Position numbers and translations under genes: made by a program. DNA of 64,000 nucleotides from NVTR01 sp036480115 (GTDB lineage Bacteria; Pseudomonadota; Alphaproteobacteria; Rhodobacterales; Rhodobacteraceae), in the NCBI GenBank assembly GCA_965224795.1, contig CBDDAE010000001.1, positions 310,001 to 374,000 on the forward strand, in the 5' to 3' direction. Shown piece by piece: positions 18,850 to 26,764 of the stretch. Every line of letters starts with the position of its first letter. Positions within the stretch are counted from its first letter, which is position 1. The notes beneath the pieces were generated by a model that was not told where the DNA came from, did no database searches, and saw nothing but the letters and a program-made list of their open reading frames with translations.

Positions 18850-21618
18850 ATGATAAAACACTTTCTGGTTGCCCTGATCTTTATGTTTTCAACACCGCTT
18901 TTTGCCCAAGAAAACAGCCGCGCCATTTTGGTGTTGGATGGCTCTGGGTCCATGTGGGGGCAGATAGATGGGAAAGCTAAAATCACCATCGCGCAGGATG
19001 TTATTGGCGAATTGTTGCAAAGCTTGCCAACGCAACAGGAATTGGGCCTGACGGTTTATGGGCACCGAACAAAGGGCAGCTGCACAGATATAGAAACGAT
19101 AATTGAGCCCGGACCCGATCAACGGGATACCATAGCCGCGGCTGTTAACGCCATCAAACCAAAGGGTAAAACTCCGATGACCGATGCCGTCATCGCTGCT
19201 GCTCAGGCCCTGCGCTATACCGAAGACAAAGCCACTGTCATTCTGGTGTCAGACGGAATTGAAACCTGCCACCCGGACCCCTGCGCAGCGGCGCGCGCGC
19301 TGGAAGATGCCGGCGTTGATTTTACTGCCCATGTAGTGGGGTTCAACATCACTGATCCAGAAGCAATTGCGCAGATGCAATGTCTCGCCGATGAAACCGG
19401 GGGCACATTTTTAAGCGCCGATAACGCTGATGAGTTGGCTGAAGCGTTGGTTACTGTATCAGCAACACCTGAGCCCGAGCCGGTACCTGTCGAAATTACT
19501 TTTTCAGCCACACTGGAAGTTAATGGACCTGAAATTACGCAAGGACTGCACTGGAGCATACGGGATGGGCTTGCTGAATCTGCAACCCCCGGCGGAAATT
19601 TCACCCACAATTTTTTACCTGGCCAATACAGTGTGACAGTTTTGCGGCTGGAAGACGATGTCAGTGTGAGCGCGCCTTTTAGCGTCGAAGAACTGAACAA
19701 ACGCGTGGTTCTGGTTCTGCCAAAAATTGTACTTTTGGCCCAGCTTGAAGCTGTTGAAACCGCTCCAATTGGGTCCACTGTCGATGTTGGTTGGAGCGCG
19801 CAATCCGTAAGCGAAGGCGATTACATTTCAATTGCAAATTCCGACCAGAAAGCCGGACAATATCTGGCATATACTTATGTTGCAGGCAGCGGTGCATTAC
19901 CGGTTAAAATGCCCCTGATTCCCGGGGAATATGAACTACGATATATTCGCAATGCTGGCGGCGCGCCTGATGAAATCCTGACCACCCATGCAATAGTGGT
20001 AACTGATCTGAGTGCCCAACTAGAAGCCCCTGACGAAGTGGGTGCTGGTTCAGAGTTCGAAGTGGTCTGGACCGGACCAAACTACAAGAACGACTACATT
20101 TCCATTGCACTGCCTGAAGATAATGACAACAATTATGCGGCCTACGATTACACCGAAGGCGGCACTACGTCTGATTTGACTGCTCCACTTGATCCCGGCA
20201 CTTATGAAATCCGTTATGTGGCAAATGGTAGTCCAGACCGGGTGCTGGGCAAACGTACAATTTTGGTTGTGGAAACCAGTGCCGGGCTTGAAGCACCAGA
20301 TCAGGCCACGGCCGGTAATGAGGTCGCCGTAACTTGGGAGGGCCCAGATAACAAAACCGACTACATTTCGGTGGCCGCAATTGGCGAAAATGCGAACAAA
20401 TACGTAAACTATTCCTATACACAACAGGGTTCACCCGCGACCGTGAAAATGCCGCTGGACCCCGGCAGCTATGAACTTCGCTATATTGCCGCGGGAAACC
20501 CTGATCAGATCCTTGCAATGCGATTGATCGAAATTGTCGCCGCCGAGGTGATTATTGAAGCCCCGGATGAGGCAATAGCAGGCGGTATCGTAGAGGTGAC
20601 GTGGAGCGGCCCCGACAACAAGAGTGACTACATCTCGGTGGCCTTACCCAATGAAAGCGCCAACAATTATACCCACTACCGCTATACTGCCAATGGCAAT
20701 CCGGCCGTGGTGACAATGCCACTGGACCCGGGCAAGTATGAACTACGCTACATCGCCAATGGCAGCCCTGATCAGGTCCTGGCCACAAGAATTATCAATA
20801 TCGTTGCAGCCCAGGGGGCGTTAGATGCCCCGGATCAGGCAGTGGCGGGCGATACGTTGCAAGTGAACTGGACTGGGCCGGACAATAAGGGCGATTATGT
20901 TTCTATTGCCCTAGCGGCTGACAAAGCCAATAAGTATGCCCACTATCGCTACACAGCAAATGGCAATCCAGCAGCGGTGAAAATACCACTGGAACCGGGC
21001 AGTTATGAGCTTCGATATATACTTAATGGCAGCCCTGATCAGGTCCTGGCCAGCAAGGCTATTGAAGTAGTCTCCGCCCAAGTGGCACTGGAAGCCCCGG
21101 CGCAAGGTACGGTTGGCAGCGAAATCAGCGTGTCCTATATTGGGCCAGATTTTAACAGTGATTACATTTCTATTGCGGAAATTGGCTCAGATTCTGGTAA
21201 ATACATTTCTTATCAAAACACCGCGCGCGGCAACCCGGTGGTGCTCAAATTACCAGATGTGCCGGGCACTTTTCTGATCCGCTATGTGGCCAGTGGCAGC
21301 CCAGACAGGGTATTAGCACGCCAAACCATTAAGGTAGTAGTGGCCAGTGCCGAACCCGCAGTGGTGGCGGTATTGGAAGCCAATGAAACCGCGCTGGCCG
21401 GCAGTGAAGTAGAGGTATTTTGGGTAGGACCAGATGAACAGGGCGATGTTATCGTGATTTCTCCGCTTGGTTCCACTGATCGCTTAAGCGAGACAGCAAC
21501 GGCAAGTGGGAACCCTGCGAAATTGACACTTCCGGGCGCTCCTGGCCAATACATGTTGCACTACATGTCTGGCCAATCGCTTATTTCACTGGGTAGTCGT
21601 CCGTTAACAGTTAAATAA
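18850..21618 (+). CDS. Secreted vWA protein with seven tandem ~88-residue repeats
   Basis: A 922-residue exported protein. Residues 1-20 are a signal peptide with cleavage after LFAQ. A vWA domain spans about 23-203 with the metal site DGSGSMW at 30-36, a Thr in GKTPMTDAV (about 107-115) and LVSDGIETC at 132-140. A Pro/Glu linker and one beta-rich segment follow (about 205-290). Then come seven repeats of 83-93 residues from about 296 to the end. Their core is W-x-GP-[DN]-x-x-x-DYISIA, then PGxYELRYI and GSPDxVL. The role is unknown; similar vWA proteins occur in alphaproteobacteria. It is alone on its strand, divergent from uvrA. Confidence 0.85.
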   Translation: MIKHFLVALIFMFSTPLFAQENSRAILVLDGSGSMWGQIDGKAKITIAQDVIGELLQSLPTQQELGLTVYGHRTKGSCTDIETIIEPGPDQRDTIAAAVNAIKPKGKTPMTDAVIAAAQALRYTEDKATVILVSDGIETCHPDPCAAARALEDAGVDFTAHVVGFNITDPEAIAQMQCLADETGGTFLSADNADELAEALVTVSATPEPEPVPVEITFSATLEVNGPEITQGLHWSIRDGLAESATPGGNFTHNFLPGQYSVTVLRLEDDVSVSAPFSVEELNKRVVLVLPKIVLLAQLEAVETAPIGSTVDVGWSAQSVSEGDYISIANSDQKAGQYLAYTYVAGSGALPVKMPLIPGEYELRYIRNAGGAPDEILTTHAIVVTDLSAQLEAPDEVGAGSEFEVVWTGPNYKNDYISIALPEDNDNNYAAYDYTEGGTTSDLTAPLDPGTYEIRYVANGSPDRVLGKRTILVVETSAGLEAPDQATAGNEVAVTWEGPDNKTDYISVAAIGENANKYVNYSYTQQGSPATVKMPLDPGSYELRYIAAGNPDQILAMRLIEIVAAEVIIEAPDEAIAGGIVEVTWSGPDNKSDYISVALPNESANNYTHYRYTANGNPAVVTMPLDPGKYELRYIANGSPDQVLATRIINIVAAQGALDAPDQAVAGDTLQVNWTGPDNKGDYVSIALAADKANKYAHYRYTANGNPAAVKIPLEPGSYELRYILNGSPDQVLASKAIEVVSAQVALEAPAQGTVGSEISVSYIGPDFNSDYISIAEIGSDSGKYISYQNTARGNPVVLKLPDVPGTFLIRYVASGSPDRVLARQTIKVVVASAEPAVVAVLEANETALAGSEVEVFWVGPDEQGDVIVISPLGSTDRLSETATASGNPAKLTLPGAPGQYMLHYMSGQSLISLGSRPLTVK
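19735..21615 (+). repeat. Seven in-frame tandem repeats coding a beta-rich domain
   Basis: The repeats begin near codons 296, 389, 477, 565, 653, 741 and 831 of the vWA gene. Repeats 2-6 keep a spacing of 88-89 codons. Repeats 4 and 5 are the most alike: a 28-base stretch is identical at 20758-20785 and 21025-21052, exactly 267 bases (89 codons) apart. The first and last repeats are the most diverged, the usual pattern for internally amplified arrays. Confidence 0.85.
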
Positions 21619-21669
21619 ATCCGATTGCGCACCAATACGTCCTTAGTTTGGATTTTTTCTATGTAGGGC

Positions 21670-21699
21670 TTGTTATATTCTATTATTTGAATATATAAT
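21670..21699 (+). promoter_or_regulatory. Rhodanese promoter with SqrR/BigR-like operator
   Basis: TTGTTA (21670-21675) and a perfect TATAAT (21694-21699) form a promoter with an 18-base spacer. Between and across these lies TATATTC-N8-GAATATA (21674-21695), which contains ATTC-N8-GAAT exactly. From memory, that is the motif of the sulfide-responsive ArsR repressors SqrR/BigR. A repressor here would block RNA polymerase. No SqrR-type gene is in the window. Confidence 0.6.
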
Positions 21700-21750
21700 G
21701 GATCAACGCGAAATTACCGCTAAACAAGTGAATTCAAAGCAGGATACCAG

Positions 21751-22119
21751 ATGTTCAACTTTCTTAAATCAAATTCCGCCAGCGGAGTTGGGAAAATTTC
21801 CGGGCAGGATGCCGTTGGCCAGAGTCAGGCAGGAGCACTGACCATCATTGATGTGCGCGAACATGGCGAAGTTTCAAAAACCGGTAAAGCCAAAGGCGCT
21901 TTGCATATCCCTCTGGCTACACTGCAATTTCAAACCGATTCCAGAAACCCCGATTTTCACCCGGAACTGGATACAGCAAAACCCGTGGCAATTTATTGTG
22001 CCTCCGGGGCGCGCTCACACATGGCAGCTGGTATTATGCTGAAACAGGGCTTCAGTGAAGTTTCCAACCTTGGCAATTTGGGTAACTGGACATCCGGCGG
22101 TGGCGAAGTGGTCCGCTAA
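21751..22119 (+). CDS. Rhodanese-like sulfurtransferase
   Basis: A single-domain rhodanese of 122 residues. Landmarks are IIDVREHGEVSKTGKAKGALHIPL (cradle motif) and the active-site loop CASGARS with Cys83, followed by LGNLGNWTSGGGEVV. The loop and C-terminus resemble the small rhodaneses of sulfide-detoxifying, BigR-controlled operons. It should move persulfide sulfur between thiols, cyanide or sulfite. The promoter carries an ATTC-N8-GAAT dyad, which fits a role with the SQR coded at 46435. It ends six bases before the convergent lpd gene. Confidence 0.88.
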   Translation: MFNFLKSNSASGVGKISGQDAVGQSQAGALTIIDVREHGEVSKTGKAKGALHIPLATLQFQTDSRNPDFHPELDTAKPVAIYCASGARSHMAAGIMLKQGFSEVSNLGNLGNWTSGGGEVVR

Positions 22120-22125
22120 TGCGTA

Positions 22126-23520
22126 CTACATATGAATAACGCGATCGTAAGCATCCAGTACCGATTCATGCATCATTTCACTTAGAGTTGGGTGCGGGAA
22201 TACAGTGTTCATAAGATCGACTTCGGTGGTTTCCAACTGGCGACCAACCACATAGCCTTGGATCAATTCAGTGACTTCGGCACCAATCATATGGGCACCC
22301 AGTAACTCGCCCGTCTTGGCGTCAAAGATGGTTTTGACCATTCCTTCGGCTTCTCCCAAAGCAATCGCTTTGCCGTTGCCGATGAACGGGAAACGCCCGA
22401 CCTTAATTTCATAACCCAACTCTTTGGCGCGGGCCTCTGTATAGCCGACCGAAGCCACTTGGGGGCTGCAATAGGTGCACCCCGCAATGCTTTCAGGTCG
22501 CACGACATGGGGTTTGCCCCCGGCGATCAGTTCGGCGACCATCACCCCTTCGTGGCTGGCTTTGTGTGCCAACCACGGCGCCCCGGCAATATCGCCAATG
22601 GCAAACAATCCATCGACGCCCGTGCGACAATATTCGTCCACTACCACATGGCTGCGGTCAAGTTTTACGCCAAGCGCTTCCAGCCCCAGATCTTCAACAT
22701 TTCCCACGATTCCAACAGCCGAAATAACCGTATCAAAACTATGCTGTTCAACCTTACCGCCAACTTCAATATGGGCCGTAACTTTACCCTTGGTGCGGTC
22801 CAGTTTCTTGACCATGGCATTTTCCATGATCTTCATTCCCTGTTTCACAAACTGCTTTTTGGCAAATTTGGAAATTTCGGCATCTTCAACCGGCAACACC
22901 CGGTCCAGCACTTCAACCACGGTGGTTTCCGCCCCTAGTGTGTTGTAAAAACTGGCAAATTCTATACCGATGGCACCCGAACCTATCACCAGCAACTTTT
23001 TCGGCATCCGCACCGGATCAAGCGCGTGTTTGTAAGTCCAGACCAGATCGCCATCAGCCTCAAGCCCCGGCAGTTCCCGGGCCCGCGCGCCGGTGGCCAA
23101 CACGATCGAATTGGCTGTTAGTTCCTCACTGCCTTTGTCGGTCTTAACCGATACTTTGCCCTTGCCCGGCAGACTTGCGGCCCCCATGAACACCGCAATT
23201 TTGTTCTTTTTCATCAAATGACCAATGCCACCCGACAATTGCGCCGCCACCTTGCGCGATCGCTTAACCACCGCTGGCAAATCGTAATCCACCTTGCCGG
23301 CTGACAGGCCAAATTCCTTGGCCCGCTGCATCAAATGGAACACTTCTGAAGAACGCAACAAAGCCTTGGTAGGAATACAACCCCAGTTCAGGCAGATACC
23401 GCCCAGATGCTCGCGTTCAATAATTGCGACTTTCAGCCCCAATTGCGCCCCGCGAATAGCCGCCACATAGCCGCCGGGCCCGGCACCGATTACAATCATG
23501 TCAAAAGATTTTTCGGCCAT
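22126..23520 (-). CDS. lpd: Dihydrolipoyl dehydrogenase (E3)
   Basis: A flavoprotein disulfide reductase of 464 residues that reoxidises dihydrolipoamide in 2-oxoacid dehydrogenase or glycine cleavage complexes. The FAD site is VIGAGPGGYVAAIRGAQLG (10-28) and the redox pair is Cys43/Cys48 in GGICLNWGCIPTK. The NAD site is VIGSGAIGIEFASF, and the dimer-interface His-Glu lies in HPTLSEMMHESV at the C-terminus. No E1 or E2 gene is next to it, so its complex cannot be read from context; lpd copies of this type often follow odhAB in this group. Confidence 0.95.
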   Translation of the reverse strand: MAEKSFDMIVIGAGPGGYVAAIRGAQLGLKVAIIEREHLGGICLNWGCIPTKALLRSSEVFHLMQRAKEFGLSAGKVDYDLPAVVKRSRKVAAQLSGGIGHLMKKNKIAVFMGAASLPGKGKVSVKTDKGSEELTANSIVLATGARARELPGLEADGDLVWTYKHALDPVRMPKKLLVIGSGAIGIEFASFYNTLGAETTVVEVLDRVLPVEDAEISKFAKKQFVKQGMKIMENAMVKKLDRTKGKVTAHIEVGGKVEQHSFDTVISAVGIVGNVEDLGLEALGVKLDRSHVVVDEYCRTGVDGLFAIGDIAGAPWLAHKASHEGVMVAELIAGGKPHVVRPESIAGCTYCSPQVASVGYTEARAKELGYEIKVGRFPFIGNGKAIALGEAEGMVKTIFDAKTGELLGAHMIGAEVTELIQGYVVGRQLETTEVDLMNTVFPHPTLSEMMHESVLDAYDRVIHM

Positions 23521-23671
23521 TTGGCGTTCTCCAAAATTGATTACCTGGTAAACTTAAACCATCTGAAAATCCCCGGCAACGACAGACGCACGGCAATCGT
23601 TGTCGTTTGGACATATCTGAACTGATATCGGTACACACCCATATCAAATATAGGTATAAAACTGAAGGTTT

Positions 23672-24256
23672 TCAGGCGGCCTGTTTGGCTTTCAGAGCTT
23701 CGACAATTGTTGCATAGCCACCTTTGTCCAAAAAGCTTTGCTCAGCTGGCGTATTTTCGCGGCCCAATGCTTCGTTGCGAAACGGAAACCGACCAAATTT
23801 ACGGATAATTTCTCGGTGCGCTTTGGCGTGTAGCAATTGTACACTACCAGTTTTGGGCAGGCGTTCTTTCATAAGGCGAATTGAGCGGTCCTGATCACAC
23901 AGGTTTTCCGAATGCACCAAAGGCATATAAAAGAAATGCCGGGCCGGTTCATCAATCTTCATGTCCCAGCCACGAGAGATCGCAACCTTTGCCGCAGCCC
24001 GAGCTGATCGGTCAGAGGCAAATGACTGTCCGCAACCCCGAAACATATTGCGCGAAAACTGATCGGCTAAAATAATGTAGGCCAATGTGCCACTGGCATG
24101 TGTTAGCCACAATCCGCAGGCACCGTCTTGGGCTTCGCACCAGGTCTTTTCAAACCGGTCACGAATTTCCTGATCAAGGTCCGCACCCCCCTGATACCAA
24201 CCGTCTGAACCCACATCATCCAGCCAGTAAGCCAGAATATCTTCAGGGTTAGCCAT
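23672..24256 (-). CDS. DUF924 family protein
   Basis: A 194-residue soluble protein of the DUF924 (TPR-like helical) family. Landmarks are ILAYWLDDVGSDGWY at the start, LILADQFSRNMFRG (here YIILADQFSRNMFRG), FFYMPLVHSENL and FGRFPFRNEALGRENTPAE. Function is not established. The ATG at 24256 matches the family start; an open frame continues upstream to 24412 without similarity. It lies alone between lpd and an MFS gene, all on the minus strand. Confidence 0.85.
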   Translation of the reverse strand: MANPEDILAYWLDDVGSDGWYQGGADLDQEIRDRFEKTWCEAQDGACGLWLTHASGTLAYIILADQFSRNMFRGCGQSFASDRSARAAAKVAISRGWDMKIDEPARHFFYMPLVHSENLCDQDRSIRLMKERLPKTGSVQLLHAKAHREIIRKFGRFPFRNEALGRENTPAEQSFLDKGGYATIVEALKAKQAA

Positions 24257-24368
24257 GGCCACCCTCCTCTTGGTGTTCTGCCCCGTGACAGATACACCGT
24301 CCCAAACCTTATTTGATTTGGCAAGGCTATAAGTTGCGTTGTTTCGATGTTCTTGGAAATTGCTGCCT

Positions 24369-25634
24369 TTAAGCGTCTGTTGTTTCCAAATCTTCGTCTT
24401 GTGCCGCCTCAATTGCCCATTCCTGTGCAGCTTCTAGCGCGACAACTGATCCGGCCTGCGATACCCCGACATAGGCGCTGGCGTCTTCCACCGGTGGTGC
24501 AGCCCGCTGTGTCATTCTGTATGCGGCGTAAACTGCCAACAAGAACATCAGCACGCTGATATATAGCCAAAAGCCGCCGGGCCCCACCGTCGCCATGATC
24601 CACCCCGTTGTCACTGGACCCGCAATCGCCCCCATACCATTCATGAATATCAATCCACCCGAGGCGGACGCCATATCATCAGGTTCCAGAAAATCATTGG
24701 TATAGGCGATCAACAAAGAATAAAGCGGATTGGTCGTGCTTCCTACCACAAACGCCACGGCTAAGATGACTGTATAGCTGCTGCCAAACGCCATACCTGC
24801 AACAGCTGCAAAACCTGCAACCAGCGCTGTAGTCATTATCAATACACGCCGATCCATGCGATCAGACAACCAGCCAATCGGATATTGCATCAGCAATGCC
24901 CCGATATAAATTGTAGCCACCAAGGTTGAAATCTCACCAATGCTTAGCCCGACCTGGGTACCATAAACTGCCGCCATACCAAATTGCGCGGCAAACACGC
25001 CCCCCAAAAGAAATTGCCCGACACAGCCCAAAGGTGAGACCTTGAAAAGATTGCGCAAGCTCATCGGCTTGGACGCCGCAAATGCCGGGGTTGGGCTGAT
25101 CGACAACAGGATCGGTGCGAATGCAATGGAAACCAAAACCGATGGAATGATAAAAAGCACAAACCCGGATGGATCACCAAATGCCAGCAGGCCTTGCGCG
25201 GATACGATGCCCAGCATCTGAACTATCATATAAAGCGACAGCGCCTGACCGCGGTTTTCATTGCTGGCGGAATTGTTTAGCCAGCTTTCCGCCGTGACGT
25301 AAACGCCCGAAAAGCAAAAACCCAAAACCATGCGTAGGATTGTCCAGGCCCAGGGCTCGGCAACCACCGGAAACAAAATCAAAGCCGCTGAAATGAAAGA
25401 TCCTAGAGCTGCAAAAACCCGCACATGTCCAACCCGGCGTATCAATTCCGGCGCCAACCGAGAGCCGCCAAAAAAGCCCGCGAAATAGGCTGACATGACA
25501 ACAGATATCTCAAGCGTGGAAAAACCTTCAATACCGCCACGTATCCCCAGCAATGTACCCTGCAATCCGTTGCCAACCATCAATAGCAACATACCGAGCA
25601 GCAAGGCCCAGGAAGATTTCAAAACTTGTAGCAT
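24369..25634 (-). CDS. MFS transporter
   Basis: A 421-residue inner-membrane protein with about twelve helices. The start MLQVLKSSWALLLGMLLLMVGNG, the loop GRRVGHVRVFAALG-like RRVGHVRVFAALGSF and the second-half PIGWLSDRMDRRVLI are major facilitator landmarks (the A-like motif GxLSDRxDRR). It resembles the YcaD-like MFS group often seen in alphaproteobacteria; substrate unknown. The C-terminus ends in an acidic tail (DEDLETTDA). The ATG at 25634 is favoured over one ten codons upstream because it opens the first helix directly. Confidence 0.85.
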   Translation of the reverse strand: MLQVLKSSWALLLGMLLLMVGNGLQGTLLGIRGGIEGFSTLEISVVMSAYFAGFFGGSRLAPELIRRVGHVRVFAALGSFISAALILFPVVAEPWAWTILRMVLGFCFSGVYVTAESWLNNSASNENRGQALSLYMIVQMLGIVSAQGLLAFGDPSGFVLFIIPSVLVSIAFAPILLSISPTPAFAASKPMSLRNLFKVSPLGCVGQFLLGGVFAAQFGMAAVYGTQVGLSIGEISTLVATIYIGALLMQYPIGWLSDRMDRRVLIMTTALVAGFAAVAGMAFGSSYTVILAVAFVVGSTTNPLYSLLIAYTNDFLEPDDMASASGGLIFMNGMGAIAGPVTTGWIMATVGPGGFWLYISVLMFLLAVYAAYRMTQRAAPPVEDASAYVGVSQAGSVVALEAAQEWAIEAAQDEDLETTDA

Positions 25635-25705
25635 TTCAGTCTCCGGCTGGCGTTTGCATCGCAATGCTAACCCGCAATTGCAAAGAACAATTGTGTAGAA
25701 ACGAC

Positions 25706-26764
25706 TTAGCCAAGTCGCGATTGTACTGCGGGCAAAAGAAGCGAAGCATCGCCGTAGGAAAAGAACCTATAATTGTGGGCAATTGCATGGGCATACACAT
25801 CTTTTATTCTTTCCACGCCCATGAAAGCCGAGACAAGCATCATCAGCGTTGATTTTGGCAAATGGAAATTAGTGATCAAAGCATCCGCCAGTTTGAAACG
25901 GTATCCCGGCGCTATGAAAATGTCGGTGCCCCCCTGCCAGGCCTGTGCCTTTCCCGCGCCATCACTAGCTGTTTCCAACAACCTTAGGGCCGTGGTGCCA
26001 ACCGGAATAATTCGGCCACCGGCCGCTCGGGTTTGGTTGATTTCATTTGCTGCCTGCGCCGTCATTTCCCCGCGTTCAAAATGCATTTTGTGCTGGCTGA
26101 TATCGTCAACTTTGACTGGCAGAAAGGTTCCAGCGCCAACATGCAGCGTGACATAGGTGATTTTGATGCCTTTCTCGACCAGCTTATCCATTAATGCCGC
26201 ATCAAAATGTAAAGATGCAGTCGGTGCCGCAACAGCGCCGTTGTGGCGGGCCCAGATTGTCTGATAATCTTGTAAATCTCTGGCATCCGCCGGACGTTTC
26301 GAGGCAATATAGGGCGGCAACGGCATCGTCCCAAAGTCCCGCAAAGCCTGGTCAAAATCATCCGCCGTTTGGTTAAACTGCAAAATCGCAATGCCGTCGG
26401 TTTTTTCGACCAGCCTTGCGCTAAAACTATCTGAAAACCAAATGGTTTCATCGCAGTCGACCTTTCGCAATGGCTTGAGCAGAGCACGCCATTGACCGTT
26501 TTGCATTGGGTCAAGCAAAGTCACCGCAATCTTTGCCTGAACCTCAGCACGCTGACGGGTTCCGGACAGACGCGCGGGAATTACTTTGGTATTATTTAAA
26601 ACTAACCGATCCCCAGCCAGCAAATAGTTAGACAAATCAATACTGTGGGCGTCATCAAGGCTGTCTGGGCGCACGACTAACATCTTTGAAGCACTGCGCG
26701 GGCGCGCCGGTCGGGTGGCGATCAGCCCTTCAGGCAGATCAAAATCAAAATCAGACAGCTTCAT
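25706..26764 (-). CDS. queA: S-adenosylmethionine:tRNA ribosyltransferase-isomerase
   Basis: QueA moves the ribosyl part of SAM onto preQ1 at tRNA position 34, making epoxyqueuosine. The 352-residue length is typical. Signatures are MKLSDFDFDLPEGLIATRPA at the start, LNNTKVIPARL, TLHVGAGTFLPV and TNFHLPKSTLMMLVSAF. The ATG overlaps the TGA of the upstream AsmA-like gene by four bases. tgt, the preceding step in the pathway, is 26 kb away at 51824, and the substrate tRNA-Asp(GTC) is at 46201. Confidence 0.96.
   Translation of the reverse strand: MKLSDFDFDLPEGLIATRPARPRSASKMLVVRPDSLDDAHSIDLSNYLLAGDRLVLNNTKVIPARLSGTRQRAEVQAKIAVTLLDPMQNGQWRALLKPLRKVDCDETIWFSDSFSARLVEKTDGIAILQFNQTADDFDQALRDFGTMPLPPYIASKRPADARDLQDYQTIWARHNGAVAAPTASLHFDAALMDKLVEKGIKITYVTLHVGAGTFLPVKVDDISQHKMHFERGEMTAQAANEINQTRAAGGRIIPVGTTALRLLETASDGAGKAQAWQGGTDIFIAPGYRFKLADALITNFHLPKSTLMMLVSAFMGVERIKDVYAHAIAHNYRFFSYGDASLLLPAVQSRLG

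Noticed and set aside
19735..21615. The repeats as a non-coding satellite or CRISPR-like array
   Set aside because: The period is a whole number of codons and the reading frame with protein motifs is kept through all copies.
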